This document shows positions 1 to 6,590 of a DNA stretch of 16,908 nucleotides, in pieces. Each line of letters starts with the position of its first letter. Position 1 is the first letter of the stretch. The position numbers were made by a program, and so were the translations under genes. The notes under the pieces were generated by a model that was given only the letters and a program-made list of their open reading frames with translations, was not told where the DNA came from and made no database searches. The stretch comes from Acidobacteriaceae bacterium (GTDB lineage Bacteria > Acidobacteriota > Terriglobia > Terriglobales > Acidobacteriaceae): assembly GCA_030040175.1 (NCBI GenBank), contig JASHUF010000218.1, forward strand, positions 1-16,908, written 5' to 3'.

Positions 1-1115
1 GCGGTCAGGTTGCGCAAAGCGTCGTCGGTGTGCGCGTAATCGACGATCACGGTGAACGGCTGCCCGGCATCGACGGGCTGAAAGCGGCCAGGAACCGGGT
101 CGAGATGGAACACGCTCTCAACCAAAGAGTCAAAAGAAACGCCGCGCGCGTGAGCAGCGGTCAACGCGGCGAGCAGATTGAGGACGTTGACTTCTCCGGC
201 GAGACGCGAATGGACGCGGGCTGAGCCTGCGGGCGTGGCGAGATCGATGACCGCGCCCGAAGGCGTGAGCGTGTACTTAGGGGCGCGCCATTCGCCTGCG
301 CCGATGCCGCCAATCCCATAGGTCCGAATCTCCGCACCGGCCGTGCGCGCAGCCGCGGCGAGATCTTGAGCGTGCGGATCGTTGGCGTTGATCACGGCCA
401 CGCGAGGCGCAGGATAGACCGTGCCGTCGAAAAGCAGGCGCTTGGCGGCGAAGTAGTTGTCCATAGTCTGGTGGTAGTCGAGGTGGTCGCGCGTGAGGTT
501 GGTGAAGACGGCGACGTCGAAGCCGATTCCAAAAGCGCGGCCCTGGTCGAGAGCGTGGCTCGAGACCTCGGTGACAAGCTCGGTTGCGCCGCGCGCTGCG
601 CCCTCCGCCATCAGCTCAAACACGTCGCGCGACTCGGGCGTGGTGTGCGCGGAGGGGCGCACTTCGCCGGCCACGTGATATTCGATGGTGCCGACGAGGA
701 CGGTTTTGCGGCCGGCCGCATGGAGCAGCGACTCGAGAAGAAACGCCGTTGTGGTTTTGCCGTTGGTGCCGGTGATGCCGGTGGCCGCGAGTTTTTTTTC
801 GGGATGGCCGAAGAAGGCGGCCGAAGCCTGCGCGAGCGCGCGGCGGCCGTGTTCCACTTCGAGCGCGGGCAGGCCGGGATTGTAGACCGAGAGATGGTCG
901 AAGGCCTGCGCGGAGTCTGTGATGACGGCGAGCGCGCCGGCGGCGAGGGCTTTGTCGATGTAGCGGTTCCCGTCGGTCGTTCCGCCCTTCATGGCGACGA
1001 AGACCGCGCCGGGCCGGATGCGGCGTGAGTCGTACTCGATACCGGTGATGGCCGCGCCCGATGCGCCGGCGGTGCCGATGTGGGCGATTTCGCCGATGAG
1101 GTCGGGCCAGAGCAT
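1..1115 (-). CDS. murE: UDP-N-acetylmuramoyl-tripeptide synthetase MurE (C-terminus cut off)
   Basis: Cytoplasmic Mur ligase that adds the third amino acid of the peptidoglycan stem peptide to UDP-MurNAc-L-Ala-D-Glu, using ATP. The visible 371 residues start at an ATG (1113-1115, MLWPDLIGEIAHIG) and run off the left edge; about 130 C-terminal residues, including the third domain that selects the amino acid, are missing. Seen: an N-terminal domain with the YDSRRIRPG signature (about 28-36), the ATP P-loop GTNGKTT (116-122), a TEVSSHALDQGR motif, and FTNLTRDHLDYHQTM followed by YFAAKRLLF, whose Lys matches the carbamylated lysine of Mur ligases. It follows ftsI in the normal dcw order, but about 680 bp away. 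No Shine-Dalgarno precedes the ATG. Diaminopimelate as substrate cannot be decided because the specificity region is outside the window. Confidence 0.95.
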   Translation of the reverse strand, partial: MLWPDLIGEIAHIGTAGASGAAITGIEYDSRRIRPGAVFVAMKGGTTDGNRYIDKALAAGALAVITDSAQAFDHLSVYNPGLPALEVEHGRRALAQASAAFFGHPEKKLAATGITGTNGKTTTAFLLESLLHAAGRKTVLVGTIEYHVAGEVRPSAHTTPESRDVFELMAEGAARGATELVTEVSSHALDQGRAFGIGFDVAVFTNLTRDHLDYHQTMDNYFAAKRLLFDGTVYPAPRVAVINANDPHAQDLAAAARTAGAEIRTYGIGGIGAGEWRAPKYTLTPSGAVIDLATPAGSARVHSRLAGEVNVLNLLAALTAAHARGVSFDSLVESVFHLDPVPGRFQPVDAGQPFTVIVDYAHTDDALRNLT

Positions 1116-1122
1116 GCTGGGT

Positions 1123-1128
1123 TCGATT
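1123..1128 (-). promoter_or_regulatory. Possible -10 element just ahead of murE
   Basis: The hexamer TACAAT (5/6 to the sigma-70 -10 consensus) ends only 7 bases before the murE ATG, and no good -35 box lies 17 bases further up. If used, transcription would start almost at the start codon and give a leaderless murE mRNA, in keeping with the absence of a Shine-Dalgarno. Weak evidence from a short match. Confidence 0.25.
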
Positions 1129-1307
1129 GTAGACGGCGCGGATTGCGGTCGGGCGTGGAGGTGGTGCAGTTTCCGGATTGGCGACCACACTGGAGTAGAC
1201 TGTTCTCCAGCTATCTATCGCGACGCCGGCCAGTTCCGAATTCCCATGCCGGCATCCCGGGGCGGCCCGATTCAAGTTGTCATGAACATCAGAAATTGGC
1301 TTACTGA

Positions 1308-1628
1308 ATGAGTGCTCAAACGGCTGTTAGTGCTGTCTTCTTTCTCATAGGCATAGGGTGCATAATTCGTGCCAATCTACTTTTCGGCGAGATCGTCGCT
1401 GAAATCAATCGGAGGTTTTCTGTGGGGGCGGCGATCTCCCTCTCTGGATTCGTACGTCGTCGGTTTTTCGAAATTCTCGAGAGGTACAAGAGGCTCTGTC
1501 CCGAGGGGAAACTTGTCCACAGAATGTCGCTTTGGGTCGGAATCGGATTCGTATGTTTTTTCGGAGCCGCTGCCTATTGGTTCTTCTCTGGAGCTGCATC
1601 GACGGGTTACATCCCGCGGAGCCGCTAA
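1308..1628 (+). CDS. Small two-helix membrane protein of unknown function
   Basis: A 106-residue ORF on the opposite strand to all neighbours, lying between murE and ftsI. It has a hydrophobic stretch at about residues 6-27 (VSAVFFLIGIGCII), a basic middle region containing EINRRF and RYKRLCPEGKLVHR (about 33-71), and a second hydrophobic stretch at about 73-93 (LWVGIGFVCFFGAAAYWFF). This reads as an integral membrane protein with a cytoplasmic or periplasmic loop of about 45 residues. Its base composition is visibly less GC-rich than the flanking genes. No Shine-Dalgarno precedes the ATG. I do not recognise a named family. The clean pair of hydrophobic segments and the absence of a competing minus-strand gene support a real protein; the missing ribosome site argues for caution. 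It may be an insertion into the dcw cluster. Confidence 0.55.
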   Translation: MSAQTAVSAVFFLIGIGCIIRANLLFGEIVAEINRRFSVGAAISLSGFVRRRFFEILERYKRLCPEGKLVHRMSLWVGIGFVCFFGAAAYWFFSGAASTGYIPRSR

Positions 1629-1792
1629 TCACGCTCATGGGCGGATTACCGGCAAATGGGAACTTATGGCGTCTTGCGGGCGCAGGCATCGCCAGAAGCA
1701 ACTGCAGACTTTTCGCTCAGGGCGACGGTCGCTTTCGCGACTGTTGGTGTGTGACCGGCAAACCGGAAATTGCGCCAATACCACCTCGGCAA

Positions 1793-4171
1793 CTAGCGCG
1801 CGCAGCGGACGACGATCTTGGTTCCCGGCGCGACCAGGGTGCCGGCGGCGGGCGCCTGCTCGCGCGCGAGGCCGTCGCCGACGATCTGCACGTCGAGGCC
1901 CGCGGCGCCGGCCCGCTCGATGACCTGGCGGACGGTGAGTCCAAGAAGCGCAGGCACGCGGAGCTGGTTCTCCGGCGGGAGCTGGACGATCTCAGTGCCG
2001 GAGGGCGTTGCGCGATCCGCCGGCTGGGCTATCGGCGGGGACGGCAGCCGAGCAGATTGCTGCGGCGCGGCAATGACGGAAGAGGATGGGAGCGTTTTTA
2101 CGCTGTTCGCGCTTAAGGATGAAGCGGGCGGCGGAGCCGCGGCTGCGGCTTTTTGCGCGGCCGGGCTCTGCGGATCGTCGCTGGGCAGATCGTTGGCGGC
2201 GTCATAGAGCGCCTGAACGTCCTCTGCGGGCGCGGCGGAGTCGTCTTCGGCATCCCTTGCCGAGTCACGGGCGGAATCGCGTGGAGCGCCGGGCGCGTCC
2301 TTCTGCGCGGTTGCGGCCACGGGACTCAGCGGAATGTCGTGCGGGACGCGAAGATACTCGAGGACCTGTTGCGCGATTTCGGCGAAGACGGGCGCGGAGA
2401 CGGTGGTGCCGTAGTAATCGCCGTGCGGGGAATCAATGACCACGGCCACAGAGATGACCGGATTGTTGACCGGTGCAAAGCCCGCGAAGGACGCGATGTG
2501 CATGGTCTTCGAGTAGAGGTGCGTTTTGGGATCGATCTTCTGTGCGGTGCCGGTTTTGCCGCCGGAGGAGTAGCCGTCGAGCTGCGCCGGCTTCCCGGTT
2601 CCGAAGAGCACCACGCCCTCCATCATGCTGCGCATCTGGGCCGCGGCCATTTCGCTGATGACGCGATGTGCGCCGGAGGGCAGGGGATTGGGCAGGTCTT
2701 CGTCGGGCCGGAATGGCGTGGCCTGCAGCGCGTCGGGCGCCTGCCGGGTCTGCGGATCGGGCGAAGCGGAGGAGTTCGGATCGGGCTCCGTCGAGAGATC
2801 CTGGCCGGGCATGAGAATGTGCGGCGGAAGATACACGCCGCCGTTGGCGATGGTAGAAACCATCGAGACCAGCTGGACAGGCGTAACCGCTTCTTCCTGG
2901 CCGATGGCGACGTAACCAATGGACGCCGGTTGCCAGTCCTTGACCGGACGCAGGAGGCCGCGTGTCTCGCCGGGCAGCTCGATGCCGCTGCGCTGGCCGA
3001 AGCCGAAGGCGCGAATGTAGCTGTATAGCCGGTCAGGGCCGAGCTTGAGCGCCAGCTTGATCACGCCCACGTCGCTGGAGCGCGCCAGGGCCGTGGCCAC
3101 GGAGACGGTGCCGATGCCGCGATCGCTTCTGTCGTCGTGGATCACCCGGCCGAAAAGCGTGATCTGCCCTCCCTGGCAATCGATCGTGTCGTCGGGAGCG
3201 GCTACCTTCGCGTCCATCGCGGCCGCGTAGGTGACCAGCTTGAAGGTCGAGCCGGGCTCGTACACGTCGCTCACGGCGTGGTCGCGCAGCAGGGCGGGCG
3301 TGGTGTGGCGAAAGTTGTTGGGGTTGAAGGTGGGGCGGATGGCGAGCGCGAGAATCTCACCCGTGTGCACGTCCTGCACCACCACCGTTCCGTTGAGCGC
3401 CTGCGTCCTGGCCATGGCGTGGTCGAGCGCCTGTTCGGCCATGAACTGGATGTTCTCGTCGATGGTGAGAACAAGGTTGCGGCCGGGCTCGGGCTCCTGC
3501 TCGGTCGAGCCCAGAACTTGACGCCGCGCATCCATCGCCGTGTACATCTCGCCGGGCGCGCCGTGCAGGCTCGCATCGAATTTTTCTTCGAGGCCGCCGA
3601 GTCCATCGTCGTCGGCGCCCACGTAACCGAGAATCTGCGCCGCCAGATCGTTGCCCGGATAGAAGCGCTTGAACTCCTTCTCAAAAAAGATGCCCTTCAT
3701 GCTGAGGGCGCGGACGCGCGCGGCCACCTCGGGCGTGACGCGGCGCGCGATCCAGGCGAAGTTGTGGCCGTCAGCCAGGCGCTGGGCGATGGCCTGCTCG
3801 GTGGTGCGTGCGTCCTCGGGATCGGTGTGCGTGAGCGAAGAGAGCAGGCGCGCGGCGGCTGGCTTGTCCTCGATCTGGCTGGGATCGGCGTAGATGGAGT
3901 CGACGAGCACGGTCATGGCCAGCTCGTGCAGGTTGCGGTCGTAAAGGATGCCGCGGCGCGGCGCCACTTCAAACGTGCGCTGCTGCTCCTTCCCGGCGCG
4001 CTCCACATAGTCCTTGTGGCGGACGATCTGAATCCAGAAGAGGCGGCCGAAGATGGCGCACGCCCAAAGAAGAAAAAAGCCGCAGATGAGCCAGAAGCGC
4101 GTGCGCCGCAGGGGGACGGCACGCGGGGTGGTCCTGGGCCGGCTGGCGACGGGTCGAACGGCGGTGGCCAT
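1793..4171 (-). CDS. ftsI: Septal peptidoglycan transpeptidase FtsI (class B PBP) with C-terminal PASTA domain
   Basis: 792-residue class B penicillin-binding protein that cross-links peptidoglycan at the division septum, anchored in the inner membrane. Seen: a basic cytoplasmic tail (1-26), one membrane helix (about 27-50), a dimerisation/pedestal domain (about 60-230, RRGILYDRN at 72-80), and the transpeptidase domain with catalytic Ser308 in STFK (308-311), the second motif as SSD (365-367) rather than the common SSN, and KTGTAQ (539-544). A long Ala/Pro/Asp-rich, probably disordered linker (about 615-735) with a small DSAR repeat leads to one PASTA domain (about 738-790, VPALLGLTVRQVIERAGAAGL). 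The length exceeds proteobacterial FtsI (about 580) because of the linker and PASTA, an arrangement known in SpoVD/PBP2x-type proteins. It lies between ftsL and murE in dcw order. No Shine-Dalgarno is visible: a heptamer-repeat arm starts 3 bases above the ATG. Confidence 0.95.
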   Translation of the reverse strand: MATAVRPVASRPRTTPRAVPLRRTRFWLICGFFLLWACAIFGRLFWIQIVRHKDYVERAGKEQQRTFEVAPRRGILYDRNLHELAMTVLVDSIYADPSQIEDKPAAARLLSSLTHTDPEDARTTEQAIAQRLADGHNFAWIARRVTPEVAARVRALSMKGIFFEKEFKRFYPGNDLAAQILGYVGADDDGLGGLEEKFDASLHGAPGEMYTAMDARRQVLGSTEQEPEPGRNLVLTIDENIQFMAEQALDHAMARTQALNGTVVVQDVHTGEILALAIRPTFNPNNFRHTTPALLRDHAVSDVYEPGSTFKLVTYAAAMDAKVAAPDDTIDCQGGQITLFGRVIHDDRSDRGIGTVSVATALARSSDVGVIKLALKLGPDRLYSYIRAFGFGQRSGIELPGETRGLLRPVKDWQPASIGYVAIGQEEAVTPVQLVSMVSTIANGGVYLPPHILMPGQDLSTEPDPNSSASPDPQTRQAPDALQATPFRPDEDLPNPLPSGAHRVISEMAAAQMRSMMEGVVLFGTGKPAQLDGYSSGGKTGTAQKIDPKTHLYSKTMHIASFAGFAPVNNPVISVAVVIDSPHGDYYGTTVSAPVFAEIAQQVLEYLRVPHDIPLSPVAATAQKDAPGAPRDSARDSARDAEDDSAAPAEDVQALYDAANDLPSDDPQSPAAQKAAAAAPPPASSLSANSVKTLPSSSVIAAPQQSARLPSPPIAQPADRATPSGTEIVQLPPENQLRVPALLGLTVRQVIERAGAAGLDVQIVGDGLAREQAPAAGTLVAPGTKIVVRCAR

Positions 4172-4174
4172 GAT

Positions 4175-4313
4175 TTTTAGCTTTTAGCTGTTAGCTTCTA
4201 GCTCCTAGCTTTTTGTGCTTGTGCGTACCTTCATGTTCTTTGCTCGGGCCCGTTATTGCTAACAGACCTTGGTCAAGAGCTAAAAGCTGAAAGCTAGAAG
4301 CTAGAAGCTGACA
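4175..4313. repeat. Heptamer-armed inverted repeat element, copy A (ftsL-ftsI gap)
   Basis: A 139-bp element with two 35-bp arms. The left arm (4175-4209) is five tandem heptamers of consensus NNNTAGC. The right arm (4279-4313) is five tandem heptamers of consensus GCTNNNA, the reverse complement of the left. The 69-bp centre shares GTGCTT, ACCT and CTTTG/CTTTC-like blocks with copy B. It occupies nearly all of the space between the ftsL stop (5 bases away) and the ftsI start (3 bases away). The RNA could fold into a long stem in several registers because each arm can slip by 7 bases. Confidence 0.85.
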
Positions 4314-4318
4314 GCCGT

Positions 4319-4825
4319 TCACCGCGCCGGCTGCGTGGGCGGCGTCATCTGCGCCAGCACCGGCGCGCCCGCATTGAACTGCGCAGCGGGATGCACCACC
4401 TGGCCGGGCTGGGGCGCGGCAAGCCCGAGCTGATGCGCCAGGCCGTCGATGCGGCCGGGATCTTCGAGCTCGGCTTCACTCAGGTGCAGTTGCCGGTTCT
4501 GCTCGCGCAACTGCTCCAGAACCTGCTTTTCGCTTTCCACGCGATAGCTGTTCTCGATGGCATAGAAGTGCTGCAGGCCGTAGACCATGATGAGCGAGAA
4601 GAGGACGGCCACGGCGGCGGCAAAGCTGCGCATCTGGCGCACTCTGACCGGATCGGCGGCCTTCACCAGGCGCGAGTTGTCAAAGCGCTTGACAAAGTAG
4701 AACTCCGGCGTGCGCACGCTGCGGCGGCGCAGGGCCTGCCGCGCCATCAGCTCGGCGTTGTGCTCGGCCACGCGCGCGCTCCGGCTCAGACCGGTCTCGT
4801 AATAGGTTGTGGTGCATGCCGCCAT
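4319..4825 (-). CDS. ftsL: Cell division protein FtsL-like (septum formation initiator family)
   Basis: 168-residue bitopic membrane protein in the ftsL position of the dcw cluster. FtsL works with FtsB and FtsQ to activate the FtsWI septal synthase. Seen: a basic cytoplasmic N-terminus of about 65 residues, one membrane helix at about 68-88 (AAAVAVLFSLIMVYGLQHFY), a coiled-coil segment right after it (about 90-121, ESEKQVLEQLREQNRQLHLSE-like heptads), and the LEDPGRIDGLAHQLGL stretch (about 120-135) that resembles the conserved end of FtsL/FtsB coiled coils. A Pro/Gln-rich tail closes the protein. The ATG start is fixed by GGAGGAA 5 bases upstream. The sequence is weakly conserved across bacteria, so the assignment rests on topology, coiled coil and gene position. 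Confidence 0.88.
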   Translation of the reverse strand: MAACTTTYYETGLSRSARVAEHNAELMARQALRRRSVRTPEFYFVKRFDNSRLVKAADPVRVRQMRSFAAAVAVLFSLIMVYGLQHFYAIENSYRVESEKQVLEQLREQNRQLHLSEAELEDPGRIDGLAHQLGLAAPQPGQVVHPAAQFNAGAPVLAQMTPPTQPAR

Positions 4826-4830
4826 CGTCG

Positions 4831-4837
4831 TTCCTCC
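4831..4837 (-). promoter_or_regulatory. Shine-Dalgarno of ftsL abutting repeat copy B
   Basis: GGAGGAA lies 5 bases above the ftsL ATG and immediately next to the outer end of repeat copy B (which starts at 4838). It decides the ftsL start and shows that the element ends just short of disrupting the ribosome site. Confidence 0.8.
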
Positions 4838-4969
4838 GAGCTTTCAGCTTCTAGTCCCTAGCTCCCGGCCTTGCCGTGCTTAATCTCACCTCGTACTGCT
4901 TTCGTGCTTTATCCTGCTTGAACTTCGTTGACGAGCTAGAAGCTGAAAGCTAGCAGCTAGCAGCTGTCT
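4838..4969. repeat. Heptamer-armed inverted repeat element, copy B (rsmH-ftsL gap)
   Basis: Second copy of the element. The left arm (about 4842-4869) has three to four decayed heptamers (TTTCAGC, TTCTAGT, CCCTAGC). The right arm (4935-4969) has five heptamers starting GCTAGAA, GCTGAAA, GCTAGCA. The right arm runs into rsmH and provides its stop codon (4950-4952). The centre resembles that of copy A: both read GTGCTT, six bases, ACCT, and both end GA(A/C)CTT(C/G)GT before the right arm. Confidence 0.82.
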
Positions 4970-5855
4970 TCTCCGCTGCGCGCAGCCTGGCGCTGCGCGA
5001 GCGGGGATTTTTTTCTACCTCTTCTTCGTCCGCCGCGACCGGTTTCCTGGTCAGCACATTCCAGATTGCAGCCCGAGCGCCTTCCCGCAAACTGTCTTTC
5101 GCGATGCGATCTTCAAGAGAATGAAAACTGATAACGACCAGCCGTGCAGAGGGCTTAAGCAATTTAGGTGCGGCCTCAAGCAGGGCTCGGATTTCTTCAA
5201 GCTCGCGATTGACATAGATGCGCAGCGCCTGAAAGGTGCGCGTGGCCGGGTGCATGTATTTCATTGGCGGGACGGCTGAGGCTACGATCCGGGCCAGTTG
5301 GCTTGTGGATCGAACCGGCCGCCCCCGCACAATGGCTCTGGCGACTGTCCGCGACCTCCTTTCCTCACCGTATTCGTAAATGAGATTGGCCAGCTCGCGC
5401 TCGTCCATCTCATTCACCACTTGCCCGGCGGTCATCCCTGTGCGCGTGTCCATACGCATGTCGACAGGACCTTCCGCCTGAAAACTGAAGCCTCTTTGCG
5501 CTTCCTCGAGCTGCAGGCTGCTTACCCCGAAGTCCGCCAGCAGTCCATCGAGCGATGCCGGCCGAACGTGCCGGGCGATGGAGCTGAACGCCTCGCCGAT
5601 CAGCGTCACCTGCGGCGCCTCACTGCCCATGGCAGCGCGCGCCTGTTCGAGCCGGTTCTTCGCCATCTCCAGCGCCTCGGGGTCGCGGTCAAAGCCGATC
5701 AGCCGGCCCGCGGGACCTAATTGCCTGACGATGCCTTCGGCATGGCCGGCGAGTCCGAGCGTGCAATCCGCGTACACACCATCCCGGCGGATGCGAAGAA
5801 ACTCAAGCACAACATCGAAAAGAACAGGCACATGGCGCGCCTCGCGGCCGGTCAT
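4950..5855 (-). CDS. rsmH: 16S rRNA (cytosine-1402-N4)-methyltransferase RsmH
   Basis: 301-residue SAM-dependent enzyme that methylates N4 of C1402 in the 16S rRNA P site (formerly MraW). Seen: N-terminal RHVPVLFDVVLEFL (7-20), SAM-binding DCTLGLAGHAEG (30-41; the usual form is DxTxGxGGHS, so this copy is slightly divergent), GFDRDPEAL (54-62), ADFGVSSLQLEEAQRGFSF (107-125), HPATRTFQALRIYVNREL (202-219) and ISFHSLEDRIAK (242-253). Length is normal for the family. It begins 18 bases after the mraZ stop, so the two are almost certainly co-transcribed. The G-rich stretch above the ATG forms a small CCCCT/AGGGG hairpin that includes the only plausible Shine-Dalgarno. The last residues (about KTAASC) and the stop lie in heptamer repeat copy B, so the C-terminus has been replaced or extended by the repeat. 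Confidence 0.96.
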   Translation of the reverse strand: MTGREARHVPVLFDVVLEFLRIRRDGVYADCTLGLAGHAEGIVRQLGPAGRLIGFDRDPEALEMAKNRLEQARAAMGSEAPQVTLIGEAFSSIARHVRPASLDGLLADFGVSSLQLEEAQRGFSFQAEGPVDMRMDTRTGMTAGQVVNEMDERELANLIYEYGEERRSRTVARAIVRGRPVRSTSQLARIVASAVPPMKYMHPATRTFQALRIYVNRELEEIRALLEAAPKLLKPSARLVVISFHSLEDRIAKDSLREGARAAIWNVLTRKPVAADEEEVEKNPRSRSARLRAAEKTAASC

Positions 5856-5873
5856 GCGCTCCCCCTGAGGGGA

Positions 5874-6329
5874 TTAACTGGAACTCCTCCCCGTCAGGAT
5901 CGCGGCCACCGCCTTGCGATCGTCCGGAGTAAGAGAGTTCGCGGGCATATTGTTTTCAAACGACGCCTGGTTGTGCACCTCGAGGTGATCGATCCTGCCC
6001 ATGACCAGCACCTCCGCATCGAGCCTGGCCGCGCTGCGCAGAATCTGCGGCAGCAGCACGCGCGCCTGGGTGTCCATCTCCACCTGCTGCCCGTAATAGC
6101 CGGTCATGCTCAGGTACCTCTCCACGGCGTCGTTCATGGTGCTGAACTCGGCCAGTTTCCCTTCCAGCCTTTCCCATACCGGCAGAGGCCAGATATCGGC
6201 CTTGGCGCCGTCGGTCGAAGTGATATAGAACTGGGTCACGTGCTGCGCGTCCAGCAACTGCTTGAATGCCGCCGGAAGCTTGAGCCGTCCTTTCTCATCC
6301 ACCTTGGCCGTATGGTTGCCGCGAAACAT
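5874..6329 (-). CDS. mraZ: Transcriptional regulator / division protein MraZ
   Basis: 151-residue DNA-binding protein of the AbrB-like double-psi barrel fold and first gene of the dcw cluster. The family binds direct repeats ahead of its own operon and controls it. Seen: two tandem SpoVT/AbrB-like half-domains, the first around residues 5-50 with DEKGRLKLPAAFKQLL, the second around 82-125 with EMDTQARVLLPQILRSAARL. Usual length is about 140-155. The ATG is preceded by AGAAGAGG at a slightly long spacing. A four-repeat MraZ operator lies about 220 bp upstream, which supports autoregulation. Confidence 0.96.
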   Translation of the reverse strand: MFRGNHTAKVDEKGRLKLPAAFKQLLDAQHVTQFYITSTDGAKADIWPLPVWERLEGKLAEFSTMNDAVERYLSMTGYYGQQVEMDTQARVLLPQILRSAARLDAEVLVMGRIDHLEVHNQASFENNMPANSLTPDDRKAVAAILTGRSSS

Positions 6330-6452
6330 CCTGCTTGCCTCTTCTGTCGCGCCGGGCAGGAATTGAAAATTTCCGCCGCCCCGCGAACGAACCGATCTAG
6401 ACTTCCTCTAGGGCGAATCCAGGGCAACCCGGAGGCTGAACTGGCATTGCGC

Positions 6453-6502
6453 CCGGTTGTTCAGGCTGATCCCCTTGCCGGGCCCACCAGCCTGAAAACC
6501 GG
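6453..6502 (-). ncRNA. Stem-loop in the mraZ 5' leader
   Basis: Arms 6453-6468 and 6488-6502 are complementary over 15 base pairs with a single bulged base, enclosing a GC-rich 19-base loop. It lies between the MraZ operator and mraZ, so it would be transcribed in the leader RNA. There is no T-run on either side, so it is not a classical intrinsic terminator. It could be an RNA control element or a protein-binding dyad in DNA; the sequence alone does not decide. Confidence 0.55.
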
Positions 6503-6552
6503 AATCGGGGGAGAAAAAGGGGTACACTGGAGTCGAAAAGCTGATTGAGTGG

Positions 6553-6588
6553 CTCCCAAATACTCCACTCGGCTCCCTAATGCTCCAC
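6553..6588 (-). promoter_or_regulatory. MraZ operator: four direct repeats at 10-bp spacing
   Basis: Read on the minus strand, the hexamers GTGGAG (6583-6588), AGGGAG (6573-6578), GTGGAG (6563-6568) and TGGGAG (6553-6558) are spaced exactly 10 bp apart, one helical turn, so all face the same side of the DNA. MraZ is known to bind such short G-rich direct repeats (TGGGN- or GTGG-type boxes with 5-bp gaps) ahead of the dcw operon. The promoter itself is not clear; the AT-rich stretch just upstream (6595-6700) is the likely place. Confidence 0.85.
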
Positions 6589-6590
6589 CT

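Noticed and set aside
366..1028. A 220-residue plus-strand open frame over murE
   Set aside because: Antisense to the clear MurE reading, which has P-loop and Mur ligase motifs.
3137..4180. A 347-residue plus-strand open frame across the ftsI 5' half
   Set aside because: Antisense shadow of ftsI; no ribosome site or domain, and composition follows the reverse codons of ftsI.
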